From: Acidobacteriota bacterium
GTDB taxonomy: Bacteria > Acidobacteriota > Terriglobia > Bryobacterales > Bryobacteraceae
NCBI GenBank assembly: GCA_947505565.1
Contig: CANNLB010000133.1
Location: 1 to 6,989 of the forward strand
Length of the DNA: 6,989 nt
Direction: 5' to 3'
Notes under the pieces: generated by a model
The model's database searches: none
Told to the model about the DNA's origin: nothing
Seen by the model: the letters and a program-made list of their open reading frames with translations, nothing else
In this document: positions 6,786 through 6,989 of the stretch, piece by piece
How the letters are laid out: each line of letters begins with the position of its first letter
Position numbering within the stretch: position 1 is the first letter of the stretch
Made by a program: the position numbers and the translations under genes

Positions 6786-6989
6786 CAGAGAACGCCGAGA
6801 TTGCGGGTCGCGAAGTTCTCCAGGTTCGGGAAGATCCCGTTGAGGGCAGCGATGACCCTCTGCAGCAGTTGGTCGGATGCGGTTGCGGCACTCGCGAAGA
6901 ATTGACGAGCCCTGCTCGCCAAAGCTTTTCGACCAACCGGCCCCGACGGCGCTGCCTCTCCGACGAGCATGGGCTTGTGGCGCTCGGTC
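6782..6989 (-). CDS. C-terminal end of an unrecognised protein (partial, runs off right edge)
   Basis: An open frame enters from the right edge and ends at a TAA at 6784-6782, giving 68 residues here. There is an internal Met at 6970-6968, but the frame stays open upstream, so the gene may be longer. I do not recognise the family. It is Ala/Arg-rich at first and ends in an amphipathic stretch, LLQRVIAALNGIFPNLENFA, then TRNLGVLC. By hand count 50 of 68 codons end in G or C, which fits coding in this genome but does not prove it. The FPNLENF ending is vaguely like the tail of some ABC-2 type permeases; this is only an impression, since no membrane helix is visible. The stop overlaps the amidase stop in the shared sequence TTAA, so the two genes converge with no terminator space between them. 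Confidence 0.5.
   Translation of the reverse strand, partial: TERHKPMLVGEAAPSGPVGRKALASRARQFFASAATASDQLLQRVIAALNGIFPNLENFATRNLGVLC

Overview
The window is GC-rich bacterial chromosome. It suggests an Acidobacteriota member, probably of the Bryobacter/Solibacter type. The main reason is the very large Oar-like TonB-dependent receptor with an N-terminal carboxypeptidase-regulatory domain, a family greatly expanded in that phylum. It is accompanied by short twin-arginine export signals on two hydrolases and a family B DNA polymerase. This assignment rests on protein style only; no marker gene is present.

Layout from left to right. Bases 1-670, minus strand: the first 223 residues of a family B DNA polymerase (exonuclease domain), running off the left edge. 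Bases 701-4090, minus: a complete 1129-residue TonB-dependent receptor. Bases 4147-5271, minus: a complete exported serine hydrolase of the class C beta-lactamase/esterase family, starting at GTG. Bases 5272-5303: a 32-base divergent spacer. Bases 5304-6785, plus: a complete exported amidase-signature amidase. Bases 6782-6989, minus: the C-terminal end of an unrecognised protein whose stop codon overlaps the amidase stop. There are no RNA genes, insertion sequences, CRISPR arrays or long non-coding stretches. No gap between genes exceeds 56 bases.

How the genes may work together. The hydrolase, receptor and polymerase lie head to tail with gaps of 56 and 30 bases and could be co-transcribed leftward. 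The amidase is divergent from the hydrolase. Two predicted Tat-exported hydrolases, one likely acting on esters or acyl groups and one on amides, next to an outer-membrane receptor fit a small scavenging module: the receptor imports a substrate and the hydrolases cleave it in the periplasm. The substrate cannot be read from the sequence, and the polymerase probably has an unrelated role.

No clearly undescribed system is visible. The points most worth a second look are the strong strand asymmetry over the hydrolase gene with an embedded G-quadruplex motif, the crowded divergent start region, the edge-truncated polymerase, and the unassigned convergent C-terminal fragment.
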